Shown here: positions 1-5,949 of the stretch, piece after piece
Layout: every line of letters starts with the position of its first letter
Position numbering within the stretch: the first letter of the stretch is position 1
Assembly: GCA_030837265.1 (NCBI GenBank)
Contig: JAUPKV010000181.1
Coordinates: forward strand, 1 to 10,499
Direction of reading: 5' to 3'
Source: Methanobacteriota archaeon
Lineage (GTDB): Archaea; Halobacteriota; Methanosarcinia; Methanosarcinales; Methanosarcinaceae
DNA: 10,499 nt
The notes under the pieces: model-generated
What the model saw: the letters and a program-made list of their open reading frames with translations, nothing else
Told to the model about the DNA's origin: nothing
Database searches by the model: none
Program-made: the position numbers and the translations under genes

Positions 1-48
1 AATAGATATCAAATTCCAGCTTAATATCAGTAAATAATTTGACAAACA

Positions 49-567
49 TTATGGTAATCGATGCAATTGATGACGATTTCTCCTTAACCGATGACCAGTG
101 GGTAATATTCTATCATTTTTCAATTCATGTATAGCAGTAGGATAAGCTGGATTCTTGTCAACTGTTATTGCTCTTGGGATTTGATTGCGCTTTGAACCCA
201 AAGCTTTTTTAAGAAATCTCTTTGCAGCTTTTCTATTTCGTTTTGCACAAAGCATGAAATCGATTGTGTTTCCATCTGAATCAACTGCTCTGTAAAGGTA
301 TTTCCATTCACCTTTTACTTTTATATAAGTCTCATCAACTCTCCATGAATATTTTGTTGGTCTTAAGTATCTACGTACCTTCTTTTCGATTTCAGGGGAA
401 TATTGATGCACCCATCTCATGATAGTACTGTGATCAACTTGAATTCCTCTTTCTGCCATCATTTCCTTTAAATTTCTATAGCTAAGTGGGTATTTTAAGT
501 ACCATCTAACATTCAATAAAATAATTTCACCAACAAAGTGTTTCCATTTAAAGGAATTTACTGGCAT
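49..567 (-). pseudogene. IS6-family DDE transposase, C-terminally truncated
   Basis: IS6 transposases cut and join DNA by a DDE (RNase H-fold) mechanism, normally producing cointegrates. The first 155 or so residues fit the family: an N-terminal helix-turn-helix region (YPLSYRNLKEMMAERG, then VDHSTIMRWV, residues 24-53), the first catalytic Asp in RVDETYIKVKG (D78) and the second in AITVDKNPAYP (D137). The family needs a Glu about 35 residues later, inside a YLNN..EQDHR motif. Here the protein instead runs NDRILPTG, then an unrelated Arg/His-rich tail, and stops at 172 residues instead of about 230. The catalytic Glu is therefore missing and the protein should be inactive. The ATG start is supported by a GGAG nine bases upstream and by a full-length N-terminus. 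Whether the loss is a frameshift, deletion or insertion cannot be told from the window, because position 1 is close. Confidence 0.82.
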
Positions 568-619
568 AACATATACTCCTGAATTTCTACTTACTTCAGT
601 AAATCCCTATCATAATTTT

Positions 620-633
620 TTTGCAACGGAACC
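620..633 (-). repeat. IS6-type terminal inverted repeat (intact end)
   Basis: On the minus strand this reads GGTTCCGTTGCAAA, which matches the conserved terminus of IS6/IS26-family elements apart from one position. It lies upstream of the transposase start, as expected for the left end. No matching partner is seen between position 1 and the transposase. Confidence 0.75.
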
Positions 634-643
634 AATATGTGTT

Positions 644-1348
644 TCATGAAAATGGTACATTTTGTAATGATGTCTGGTGAGATTGTTTAAACCAAATCGA
701 AACAAGAATTAGAGAACTAAAAAGAAGGACTGCATTTGCAACGGCAACAATCATAATAATAGTTAGAGGTAAAGGGAAAAGGGGGTTAGTAAAAATACTA
801 AGTCCGGTGAGTCCAGATAACAGAAATAATCGGTTTATCCATTTAGAAAGCTTGTTTCCGGAAAAAAGTTTTGATGCAAAAATAAGAGACAAACTCATAA
901 ATGCATAACCAATACCTTCCATTGCACCTGGAATCGAATGAGGATACGGAAAAGCAAAAAGCCATAGTGTTAGTCCATCTGTTGAGTGATGAACGAGATT
1001 ATACTCGACAACAACCATTTGAATGTAATAGCAAGCACTAAGTATAGTAGTATAAGCAATTGCAAATACAAGAGCAAGCAAACTCCATATTTTATTCTCC
1101 TCTGAAGTCAAGGTATGAAGACATACCATCGTTGTCAAAAAGCAAAATGTAAGTAAAAAGCAAGGTATTATCCAAGCTAAGAATGGCTCAGCTTTAAACG
1201 CATCAACATAGATTTGCATACCAAGCCATGGTGCATGTAGTATTGGCTGATATAACCCAAAGGCACTTGAAAACCATAAAATTACTATGGCACTTGAAAC
1301 TGCTGACCAAAACCCAAGTTGTTGCGCTGTCTTATTCATCATTGTCAC
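644..1348 (-). CDS. Six-helix integral membrane protein, unknown function
   Basis: I do not recognise this family. The 234-residue product is strongly hydrophobic, with about six membrane segments: near residues 10-32, 55-78, 86-110, 140-162, 170-192 and 194-217. Short loops join them, and a longer polar loop with YVDAFKAEPF lies between the first two. There is no signal peptide and no catalytic motif. The frame opens with GTG at 1348; two ATG codons two and three codons later are equally plausible starts, since none has a clear Shine-Dalgarno. The stop lies 10 bp from the end of the IS6 element, so the native C-terminus could have been trimmed by insertion, although the last helix is complete. 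A minus-strand GTATAAA about 50 bp upstream could be its TATA box, and a 1401-1442 inverted repeat lies just beyond. The low-complexity hydrophobic make-up and intact frame support a real gene; a substrate cannot be named. Confidence 0.75.
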   Translation of the reverse strand: MTMMNKTAQQLGFWSAVSSAIVILWFSSAFGLYQPILHAPWLGMQIYVDAFKAEPFLAWIIPCFLLTFCFLTTMVCLHTLTSEENKIWSLLALVFAIAYTTILSACYYIQMVVVEYNLVHHSTDGLTLWLFAFPYPHSIPGAMEGIGYAFMSLSLIFASKLFSGNKLSKWINRLFLLSGLTGLSIFTNPLFPLPLTIIMIVAVANAVLLFSSLILVSIWFKQSHQTSLQNVPFS

Positions 1349-1380
1349 GGTGCAAAATTGATGTTTGTTATTTGAAATAG

Positions 1381-1577
1381 TTGCCGTTTATACCTAAAAA
1401 GTTGCTATTTTTTTCAAAGACCTGTTTCTAGATCATAGCAACGTAATCCAAGTAAAAAATACGAACGTTTTAGCATAAAACATTGTAGTAAGTACTCTCA
1501 TCGAAATAACGTCTAGTCACACCTTTATTTGTTGCAATAAAAATTGCTTTATACCTCATTGGAAAGTTGCAATATTT
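1381..1577. repeat. Diverged repeat pair with TTTATACCT core
   Basis: Two similar stretches, 1381-1411 and 1544-1577, share the order TTGC, TTTATACCT, then AAGTTGC and AT, with small indels. Read on the minus strand the core is AGGTATAAA, a TATA-like word. The copies are about 160 bp apart upstream of the membrane-protein gene. They may be duplicated promoter-type sequence; similarity is imperfect and could be fortuitous in AT-rich DNA. Confidence 0.3.
1401..1442. repeat. Perfect 8-bp inverted repeat upstream of the membrane-protein gene
   Basis: GTTGCTAT at 1401-1408 is matched by its exact reverse complement ATAGCAAC at 1435-1442, with 26 bases between. It sits 53-94 bp upstream of the GTG start of the minus-strand membrane gene. 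It could bind a regulator or be a relic of a mobile element; the arms are short enough that chance is possible. Confidence 0.35.
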
Positions 1578-1666
1578 AGCCCCGTGACTATATATCCAAG
1601 TAAATAATAACTCGGTTGATATTATTTTAAGTCTATTAACTGTTTTTCCGACTTATTTTTCATTTA

Positions 1667-1822
1667 TCACGGGCAAATAAAAAAAGTCTGACGGATTTTC
1701 TGTTCTCTTTCTTCAATTTTCTGCTTCCATTCTTCCAGAGTATCTGTAGCTACAGGTAAAGGTGCGAGTAGAAATTTTTTAATTGAAGCTCTGTAGTTGA
1801 GAGAAAAAGCATGGTACAAGTA
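1667..1822 (-). pseudogene. Protein-like open segment with no start codon (gene remnant)
   Basis: On the minus strand 51 codons stay open between stops, and the peptide looks protein-like: a hydrophobic and basic part (SIKKFLLAPLPVAT) followed by a charged helical part (TLEEWKQKIEEREQKIRQ) and a stop. There is no ATG, GTG or Shine-Dalgarno at its start. It resembles the C-terminal end of a lost gene rather than noise, because its charged/hydrophobic pattern is far from what the local AT-rich DNA gives in other frames. Family not recognised. Confidence 0.3.
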
Positions 1823-1929
1823 TTAACAAAAGGAAAATACAAGGAACTCAGTGACCTCTAAACACTGAATTCCAAAAAGAGTTTCTTACAGGTGTTGCTA
1901 TGCAAGTGCATTTTACTTGTTATATCTAA
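1811..1929 (+). pseudogene. Short coding remnant with a frameshift
   Basis: An ATG at 1811 opens MVQVLTKGKYKELSDL and stops at 1859. In the overlapping frame starting at 1858 the sense continues as LNTEFQKEFLTGVAMQVHF and ends at 1927-1929. Joined by a one-base slip at 1858, the two halves read as a single charged, alpha-helical N-terminus. This suggests a gene start damaged by a frameshift, with its body gone. It overlaps the 5' end of the minus-strand remnant by 12 bases, so both cannot be complete gene starts. Not recognised, and short enough that chance is possible. Confidence 0.25.
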
Positions 1930-2144
1930 AGATAAATAACGCTTTCTAAATGTAGAAGTTTCGAAATATATAGGGCCTCTATACGGATAAATATATAAAT
2001 ATTCTTTAATTGTTTTTTAGTAAAATTAATTTGGGTACAAAAATAAATAATCGCATAGTTATGTAGTCTTTTTGAGTTTATAATGGAAAAATTAAGGATA
2101 CAGACTCCCTGAATGAATGGGTTGATTATTTAAAGGAAAGAGCT

Positions 2145-2217
2145 ATGCCAGGATGTAGGAGGTTTGTGCCATGCCAAGGTGTAGGAGGTTTGTGCCATGC
2201 CAAGGTGTAGGAGGTTT
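2145..2217 (+). repeat. 26-bp tandem repeat, about 2.8 copies, each with a ribosome site and ATG
   Basis: Units start at 2145, 2171 and 2197. Each begins ATGCCA and contains TGTAGGAGGTTT; the first two end TGTGCC, and the third is cut off after GGTTT. Copies differ only at GG versus AG after ATGCCA. Because GGAGG lies eight bases before the ATG of the following unit, copies 2 and 3 each carry a well-spaced Shine-Dalgarno and start. The resulting peptides begin MPRCRRF and end after 21-22 residues. As 26 is not a multiple of three, each added copy shifts the frame. Confidence 0.9.
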
Positions 2218-2575
2218 CTCTACCGGAAGTCTGTAAAAAAATATTGTATGTTATCTATTAAATAAATACCTCTTTAATAATTTCAATGGATTAAATTAAT
2301 TTAAGTGAATATGAAATTTTGATAAAGACTTCCGGGAAAGAGAGGTTTGAGATGAGTTTCGAGATATATGAGAACCCGGAAATCTGAAACAAGTACTGAG
2401 CCATTCATTAAATATATTTTTGTTGGAAACATATAACTAATAAATTTCGGAGTCCCCATTGAGACCGTCAAGAATTAAAAATCCGAATAGAACTGCATAG
2501 AGGAGAAAGCGAAAAATGTGTAAAATGCACTGGTGAAGATTATAAGAGCGATTCTCTTCTTAACTTATACATTTA

Positions 2576-2583
2576 TTTATATA
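2576..2583 (+). promoter_or_regulatory. Archaeal TATA box for the 2680 gene
   Basis: TTTATATA matches the methanogen TATA consensus exactly. Transcription would start about 25 bases downstream, near 2605, giving a leader of roughly 75 bases, which is ordinary for Methanosarcina. No clear purine-rich BRE is seen upstream. Confidence 0.5.
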
Positions 2584-2679
2584 CGATAAGTTCGATTTAA
2601 AAGTTAACGCTATCGGATAATATAATGGAATTAATGGGAACATAGAGAGACTTATTGTGCCGGTGAGAAAATTACGGAA

Positions 2680-3330
2680 ATGAGTGGATTAACTAGCTCG
2701 ATTCTTAAGGTTGTTTGGTTTGTTTCTGCCTTTAATTTATTGTTTTTGGGATCTCTTCCTTTTTATGAAGAAAACATTAAAGGTGAACACATTTTAAGTG
2801 ATTATGTCGACGTTTCGAAGGATCTTAATGGCAATATAAATTCAAAAGATATTAACGCCGATATAATGCTCTATGAAAACAAGATTTTAACTATTGTCTT
2901 TCAGGCAAGGGAACCATACACTGATTCCGAATTGTTGAAGGTTAATGTAATTGATCCGCAAAAAAGAGAGTACTCTCTTGAGAAAACACTTAATGTGTCC
3001 GCAGTAAGGGGACGTGCTTCATCAGGAACAACTACGGAATATGTTTCGTTTACACCTGTAGTATCAGGGATGCATCATATAAAAATAAGCAACGCTAAAT
3101 TCCAGACAAATGTTGAGCTGGTTTCAGGAATGGTAAATCCATATGGACAACCCTTTTTTTTAGTAACTTTATTCATCTCTTTGGTAATCGCTTTAACCGG
3201 GCTTCTTTCGTTAAGAAAGAAAACAATAATGGATTTAGTCTATTCGGGAAAAATAGCTAACGAATTAATCTATTTTTGTCTAACTGTTCCTATAAGCTGG
3301 ATTATAGTCAATAGCGTTATCAGGTGGTAA
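2680..3330 (+). CDS. Membrane protein with an extracytoplasmic beta-rich domain, unknown
   Basis: The 216-residue protein has an N-terminal hydrophobic helix (residues 8-27), a soluble region of about 130 residues, then two helices at 158-177 and 195-213. The soluble part is beta-strand rich and has the sequence pattern of a GOLD/emp24-like or Ig-like sandwich: KVNVIDPQ (87-94), YVSFTPVVSGMHHIKI (121-136). This likeness is my inference, not a firm assignment. The topology predicts the domain outside the cell, held by three helices. The ATG at 2680 is the first start after an in-frame stop; a weak GGTGA lies 13 bases upstream. It has its own TATA box, so it is probably transcribed alone, and converges on the methyltransferase gene with 63 bp between them. 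No catalytic residues are visible; a role at the cell surface or in a membrane complex is possible. Confidence 0.75.
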   Translation: MSGLTSSILKVVWFVSAFNLLFLGSLPFYEENIKGEHILSDYVDVSKDLNGNINSKDINADIMLYENKILTIVFQAREPYTDSELLKVNVIDPQKREYSLEKTLNVSAVRGRASSGTTTEYVSFTPVVSGMHHIKISNAKFQTNVELVSGMVNPYGQPFFLVTLFISLVIALTGLLSLRKKTIMDLVYSGKIANELIYFCLTVPISWIIVNSVIRW

Positions 3331-3393
3331 GGGCATCACTTTTAACAGTTGAGAAAATGTCTTGTGCGGAGAAATGAGTCAATCTAATTATAT

Positions 3394-4002
3394 TCAAAAT
3401 GTAACGAGTTTTAGAGAGCAGCGTAGCATTCTATCTACTAGAAACTCCTTTATTTTTACTAAATTGTCATAATTATCTTTTTTGCAGATAAGAACGCAAT
3501 CCTGCCAGATATCACTGCCATCCGAATAATTTTTGTTGTCCCATTGTGCGTAGACTTCCATCACGCTGAGTTTAGTCCATTTTGCCAATGCTATGAACCC
3601 ATCCGGATGGAATCGCCAGCAATCTACGGGGTATTTATGGTCAGGCCCTCCCCCGGGAGCTATTAAGCAGCAAATTCCTCCTGGTTTTAAGATCCTTTTT
3701 ATCTCTAAAATCGTGAGCCACGGATATTCAATATGTTCAAAAGCTTGTCCTGAGATAACTACATCCGCAGAATTCGATTCAATCTGCTTCCAGCAGTAGG
3801 GATCATTAATCACTATATCCACATTTTTTCCTTTTGCTGTATCTATTCCTATATAGTCCCAGGAAGATTCATTGAAAATAGGTTTGTATGTCCCATTTAC
3901 GTCTCCGCTTCCAATGTCATATATTTTCAATCTTTCATTGAATTTTTCGGAAAGATACTTTTCCTTAAATGAAGTCATTTTATCGTAAGAACTTTGATGC
4001 AT
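3394..4002 (-). CDS. Class I SAM-dependent methyltransferase
   Basis: The 202-residue protein has the Rossmann-type SAM-binding motifs in order: motif I IYDIGSGDVNG (27-37), the acidic ribose-binding Asp in YIGIDT (50-55), motif IV with DVVISGQAFEHI (80-91), and LKPGG (105-109) as in Methyltransf_11 proteins. Its C-terminal half has HKYPVDCWRFHPDG (122-135), a signature I associate with methyltransferases found beside sugar and polysaccharide genes; the substrate is not determinable here. The frame could begin at TTG 4011, but ATG at 4002, three codons in, has an AGG about nine bases before it and is the better start. There is no signal peptide or helix, so it is cytoplasmic. It is a single-gene unit on the minus strand, and no glycosyltransferase genes flank it. 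Length is normal for a minimal enzyme of this fold. Confidence 0.88.
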   Translation of the reverse strand: MHQSSYDKMTSFKEKYLSEKFNERLKIYDIGSGDVNGTYKPIFNESSWDYIGIDTAKGKNVDIVINDPYCWKQIESNSADVVISGQAFEHIEYPWLTILEIKRILKPGGICCLIAPGGGPDHKYPVDCWRFHPDGFIALAKWTKLSVMEVYAQWDNKNYSDGSDIWQDCVLICKKDNYDNLVKIKEFLVDRMLRCSLKLVTF

Positions 4003-4250
4003 TACTGACAACCTATTAAAATTTGTCCTATTCTATCCGAATCTCATCGTTTCCACGGGAACATTCATTCAGAAACCAATCTACTTAGCAGTCATTAATA
4101 TCATCATGCAAATATTAAAATCTTTCTAAAAAAAAGAATGAAGTTTAGAAATGTGCCATTTGAAAAGTCAAAATAGTTTTTGAAGACGGTTATTCTCTTT
4201 TTTATAATTTATTTTCAATAAAAATTTCGGGCACAGGTATAACCCAAACA

Positions 4251-4258
4251 TTTAAATA
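4251..4258 (+). promoter_or_regulatory. TATA-like box upstream of the secreted-protein gene
   Basis: TTTAAATA lies in the 460-base gap between the divergent methyltransferase and secreted-protein genes. It would give a leader of nearly 200 bases for the gene at 4477. The rest of 4012-4476 is AT-rich; I see no gene in it. Confidence 0.35.
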
Positions 4259-4289
4259 TTTTTTGAAAGTATTTTATTGCACCCTTACT

Positions 4290-4308
4290 TACTAATTAAA
4301 TATTAGTA
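4290..4308 (+). promoter_or_regulatory. Perfect dyad overlapping a second TATA-like box (candidate operator)
   Basis: TACTAAT, five bases (TAAAT), then ATTAGTA: seven-base arms in perfect inversion. The centre (AATTAAATATT) is itself TATA-like, so a dimeric regulator bound here would compete with TBP. It lies 169 bases before the secreted-protein start. The arrangement is seen directly; regulatory use is inferred. Confidence 0.4.
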
Positions 4309-4462
4309 GTTAGGGGCAGTTAATGCTCGAATATATCTCAAGATTTGTCCCCAAAATCCTGGTTCTCTAATGGAATTGAAGGAATTTTTGATTCAATCTA
4401 AATAAATAAATTAGTCAGTTATTGGTCAACCGAATCAATGTTTAGAGCAAAATTCGAGCGGA

Positions 4463-4468
4463 AAGGAG
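4463..4468 (+). promoter_or_regulatory. Ribosome binding site fixing the start at 4477
   Basis: AAGGAG, eight bases before the ATG at 4477, is the strongest Shine-Dalgarno in the window. An in-frame ATG at 4438 lacks one and would put a charged stretch ahead of the signal peptide, so 4477 is preferred. Confidence 0.75.
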
Positions 4469-4476
4469 CAACAAGT

Positions 4477-5766
4477 ATGAGTAAAAGTACAGGCACGAAA
4501 GCAGCATCATTATTTGCTGCAGTAATATTTTGTATGTTATTTACACAGACCGCATTCGCGGTAGAGGCTGTAACTCCTGCTGGTATTAGCTCAAATAGTG
4601 TTGTAGACACTGATGTATCATTAGGGAATGGAGTAACAGACATAATGATTGCAGGCGATGTTATAGAAAACACAACTCCAACCAACAATCAAGTAGATCC
4701 GAGTTTTGATTCGGAATACGTTATAGCCGGAAACAAAGTAAGTATTACTGCAAGCTTTACCAATAAAGGAAATGAGACTATCACCTTAACCCCGAAATTA
4801 GTAGCCATACCTAACAGTCAGTACAACATAAATGAAGACTGGGTTACGATTTCTCCTTCAAATGCGATAGTAGCCCCTGGCTCAATACAGAAATTTGAGG
4901 TCATAGAGAGTATTCCCGAGAATGTAGAAAGTGGAACATATCAGGGCCAAATTGTCTTCACTGATGATCTCTTACCAAACTCCACTGATTATGTCAACTC
5001 AATGAAACTCAGTATTACAGTCCAGTCCGAGCCAAAGATTGAGCTTCAGACGACTTATCTTTCTGATACCGTGCAGGCTGGGAAAGAATACAAATACAGA
5101 GTAAATATCAAAAACATAGCAGACAGTGATGTCACAATAGATCCTCAACTTACCAGTTACAATACAGGGTATGGACAGGCATTTAGCAACGACAGAATTG
5201 AAATTTCGGCACCTTCGACCATAAAGGTTGGCAAATCCGCTAATATGTCTATCCAGGTCCGTGTTCCTGAAAACGTATCCGGAGTTTACTATGGATATAT
5301 AGACATGAACGTTGACGGAAAACCAGCTGACGAGTCTAATCCGCAACTAGGTATGTCATTAAATGTTTGGAAGCAGCCAGTTACTCCTTTTGTCAAAACT
5401 TTCAATACCGTAACTGATGCTCCGATAACGATTGAAATTTCTTCTGAGATTTATAACTCGGCTTTAGGACTGAGGGTCTCACCAAAGGAAGAAAAACCAT
5501 CTTTCAAACTCGGACTGACACGTAATTCCAAAAATGTGAATATAGCCTTTTTAAAATCAGTTGAAAGCGGCACTGTGAACATAGGGAGTAATTCTCAATT
5601 GTTAATTCTTGCGGACAAAAACAATTATCAGAATAACAACGAACATTATGCTGAAACCTACACTGTTTCCGGAGCAAAAGGAGATTGGAAACTCTCAATC
5701 CTTCCGAAAAACACTAACAACTTTGGATATTCGATAGCATTAGGGGATACGAGTTCAAAAAAATAA
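4477..5766 (+). CDS. Secreted protein with Ig-like (NEW3/CARDB-type) domains
   Basis: The 429-residue product starts with a classic signal peptide: basic MSKSTGTKAA, hydrophobic SLFAAVIFCMLF, and a cleavage site after AFA (residue 28). Two beta-sandwich domains follow. The first (about 75-175) has ASFTNKGNETITLTPKL and SGTYQGQIVF; the second (about 180-285) has YRVNIKNIADSDVTIDP and SGVYYGYIDMNV. These strand patterns and the PENV.SG.Y.G motifs are those of NEW3/COG1470-like domains, which often pack other surface proteins. The last 145 residues are also strand-rich but unassigned. There is no C-terminal helix, PGF-CTERM tail or lipobox, so it should be released or held by contacts with the envelope. 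Several N-x-S/T sequons suggest glycosylation. The two domains resemble one another, suggesting internal duplication. It has its own promoter region and is followed by a probable terminator. Confidence 0.82.
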   Translation: MSKSTGTKAASLFAAVIFCMLFTQTAFAVEAVTPAGISSNSVVDTDVSLGNGVTDIMIAGDVIENTTPTNNQVDPSFDSEYVIAGNKVSITASFTNKGNETITLTPKLVAIPNSQYNINEDWVTISPSNAIVAPGSIQKFEVIESIPENVESGTYQGQIVFTDDLLPNSTDYVNSMKLSITVQSEPKIELQTTYLSDTVQAGKEYKYRVNIKNIADSDVTIDPQLTSYNTGYGQAFSNDRIEISAPSTIKVGKSANMSIQVRVPENVSGVYYGYIDMNVDGKPADESNPQLGMSLNVWKQPVTPFVKTFNTVTDAPITIEISSEIYNSALGLRVSPKEEKPSFKLGLTRNSKNVNIAFLKSVESGTVNIGSNSQLLILADKNNYQNNNEHYAETYTVSGAKGDWKLSILPKNTNNFGYSIALGDTSSKK

Positions 5767-5819
5767 TTATTAACACATCTGAGTATTAAACAGATACGAT
5801 AAGGAATTCAGGGAGTCTG

Positions 5820-5850
5820 GCCAAATTGGCAATAGATTCCATTTTTTATT
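5820..5850 (+). terminator. Probable terminator after the secreted-protein gene
   Basis: GCCAA-A-TTGGC forms an 11-base palindrome at 5820-5830, followed by a T-run at 5842-5847. T-tracts are the main archaeal termination signal. The palindrome could alternatively be an operator for the next gene. Confidence 0.3.
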
Positions 5851-5900
5851 ACCCAAAAACGTATAAACCTGATGAGCAGATAGCAGTGTCGATATAGAAA

Positions 5901-5944
5901 TCCTATTGCTTATTAGAAAAAATCATATTGCTTATTAGAAAAGC
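5901..5944 (+). repeat. 22-bp tandem duplication just upstream of the phosphoesterase start
   Basis: Two copies in direct succession, 5901-5922 and 5923-5944, share an unbroken 17-base core TATTGCTTATTAGAAAA. The second ends five bases before the ATG at 5950. It occupies the untranslated leader where a ribosome site would be expected, and neither copy contains a Shine-Dalgarno. Confidence 0.85.
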
Positions 5945-5949
5945 AGTAA

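Larger units (their letters stand above)
49..633 (-). mobile_element. IS6-family insertion sequence, truncated at its distal end
   Basis: The element reads on the minus strand. Its outer end is at 633, where the minus strand starts GGTTCCGTTGCAAA, which fits the GGTTCTGTTGCAAA type terminal repeat known for IS6/IS26 relatives. The transposase gene starts 66 bp inside, a normal IS6 spacing. The transposase C-terminus and the second terminal repeat are not visible; the reading frame diverges from the family around positions 95-110. The exact breakpoint is unknown, so the left coordinate given is that of the open frame. The intact end lies only 10 bp from the stop codon of the neighbouring membrane-protein gene. 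Confidence 0.8.
2076..2600 (+). pseudogene. Decayed gene, several open segments mostly in one frame
   Basis: In one plus-strand frame, protein-like segments follow each other between stops: KIKDTDSLNEWVDYLKERA (2088-2144), EVSLPEVCKKILYVIY (2211-2258), LSEYEILIKTSGKERFEM (2301-2354) running to a stop at 2385, and IRIELHRGESEKCVKCTGED (about 2480-2540) up to 2598. A neighbouring frame adds EPFIKYIFVGNI (2398-2433). The high Glu/Lys content, aromatic spacing and a CxxC pair look like real protein, but at least four stops and a 26-bp repeat expansion interrupt it. I infer a degraded gene or several fused remnants. No family can be named. Its end overlaps the promoter of the next gene, which argues against a functional product. 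Confidence 0.3.

Noticed and set aside
1847..1867. TCAGTG/CACTGA hairpin as a terminator or RNA.
   Set aside because: A six-pair stem with a nine-base loop and no T-run is within chance for this DNA.
2145..2217. The 26-bp repeats as a CRISPR array.
   Set aside because: The copies are directly adjacent with no spacers, and no cas gene is present.
2327..2346. CCGGAAGTC at 2223-2231 and its inverse near 2328-2336 as a long stem.
   Set aside because: Only nine bases pair, with almost 100 between and mismatched extensions, so a stable structure is not supported.
4438..4476. In-frame ATG at 4438 as the start of the secreted protein.
   Set aside because: It lacks a ribosome site, and the ATG at 4477 has AAGGAG at ideal spacing and begins a classic signal peptide.
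4999..5346. A 115-codon minus-strand frame inside the secreted-protein gene.
   Set aside because: It is antisense to a well-supported gene, has odd composition and no ribosome site.
2101..5819. A 14-base word CAGACTCCCTGAAT at 2101-2114 recurs inverted at 5806-5819, as if flanking a mobile segment.
   Set aside because: One 14-base match in 10 kb over both strands is not far from chance, the neighbouring bases do not extend it, and no recombinase lies between.
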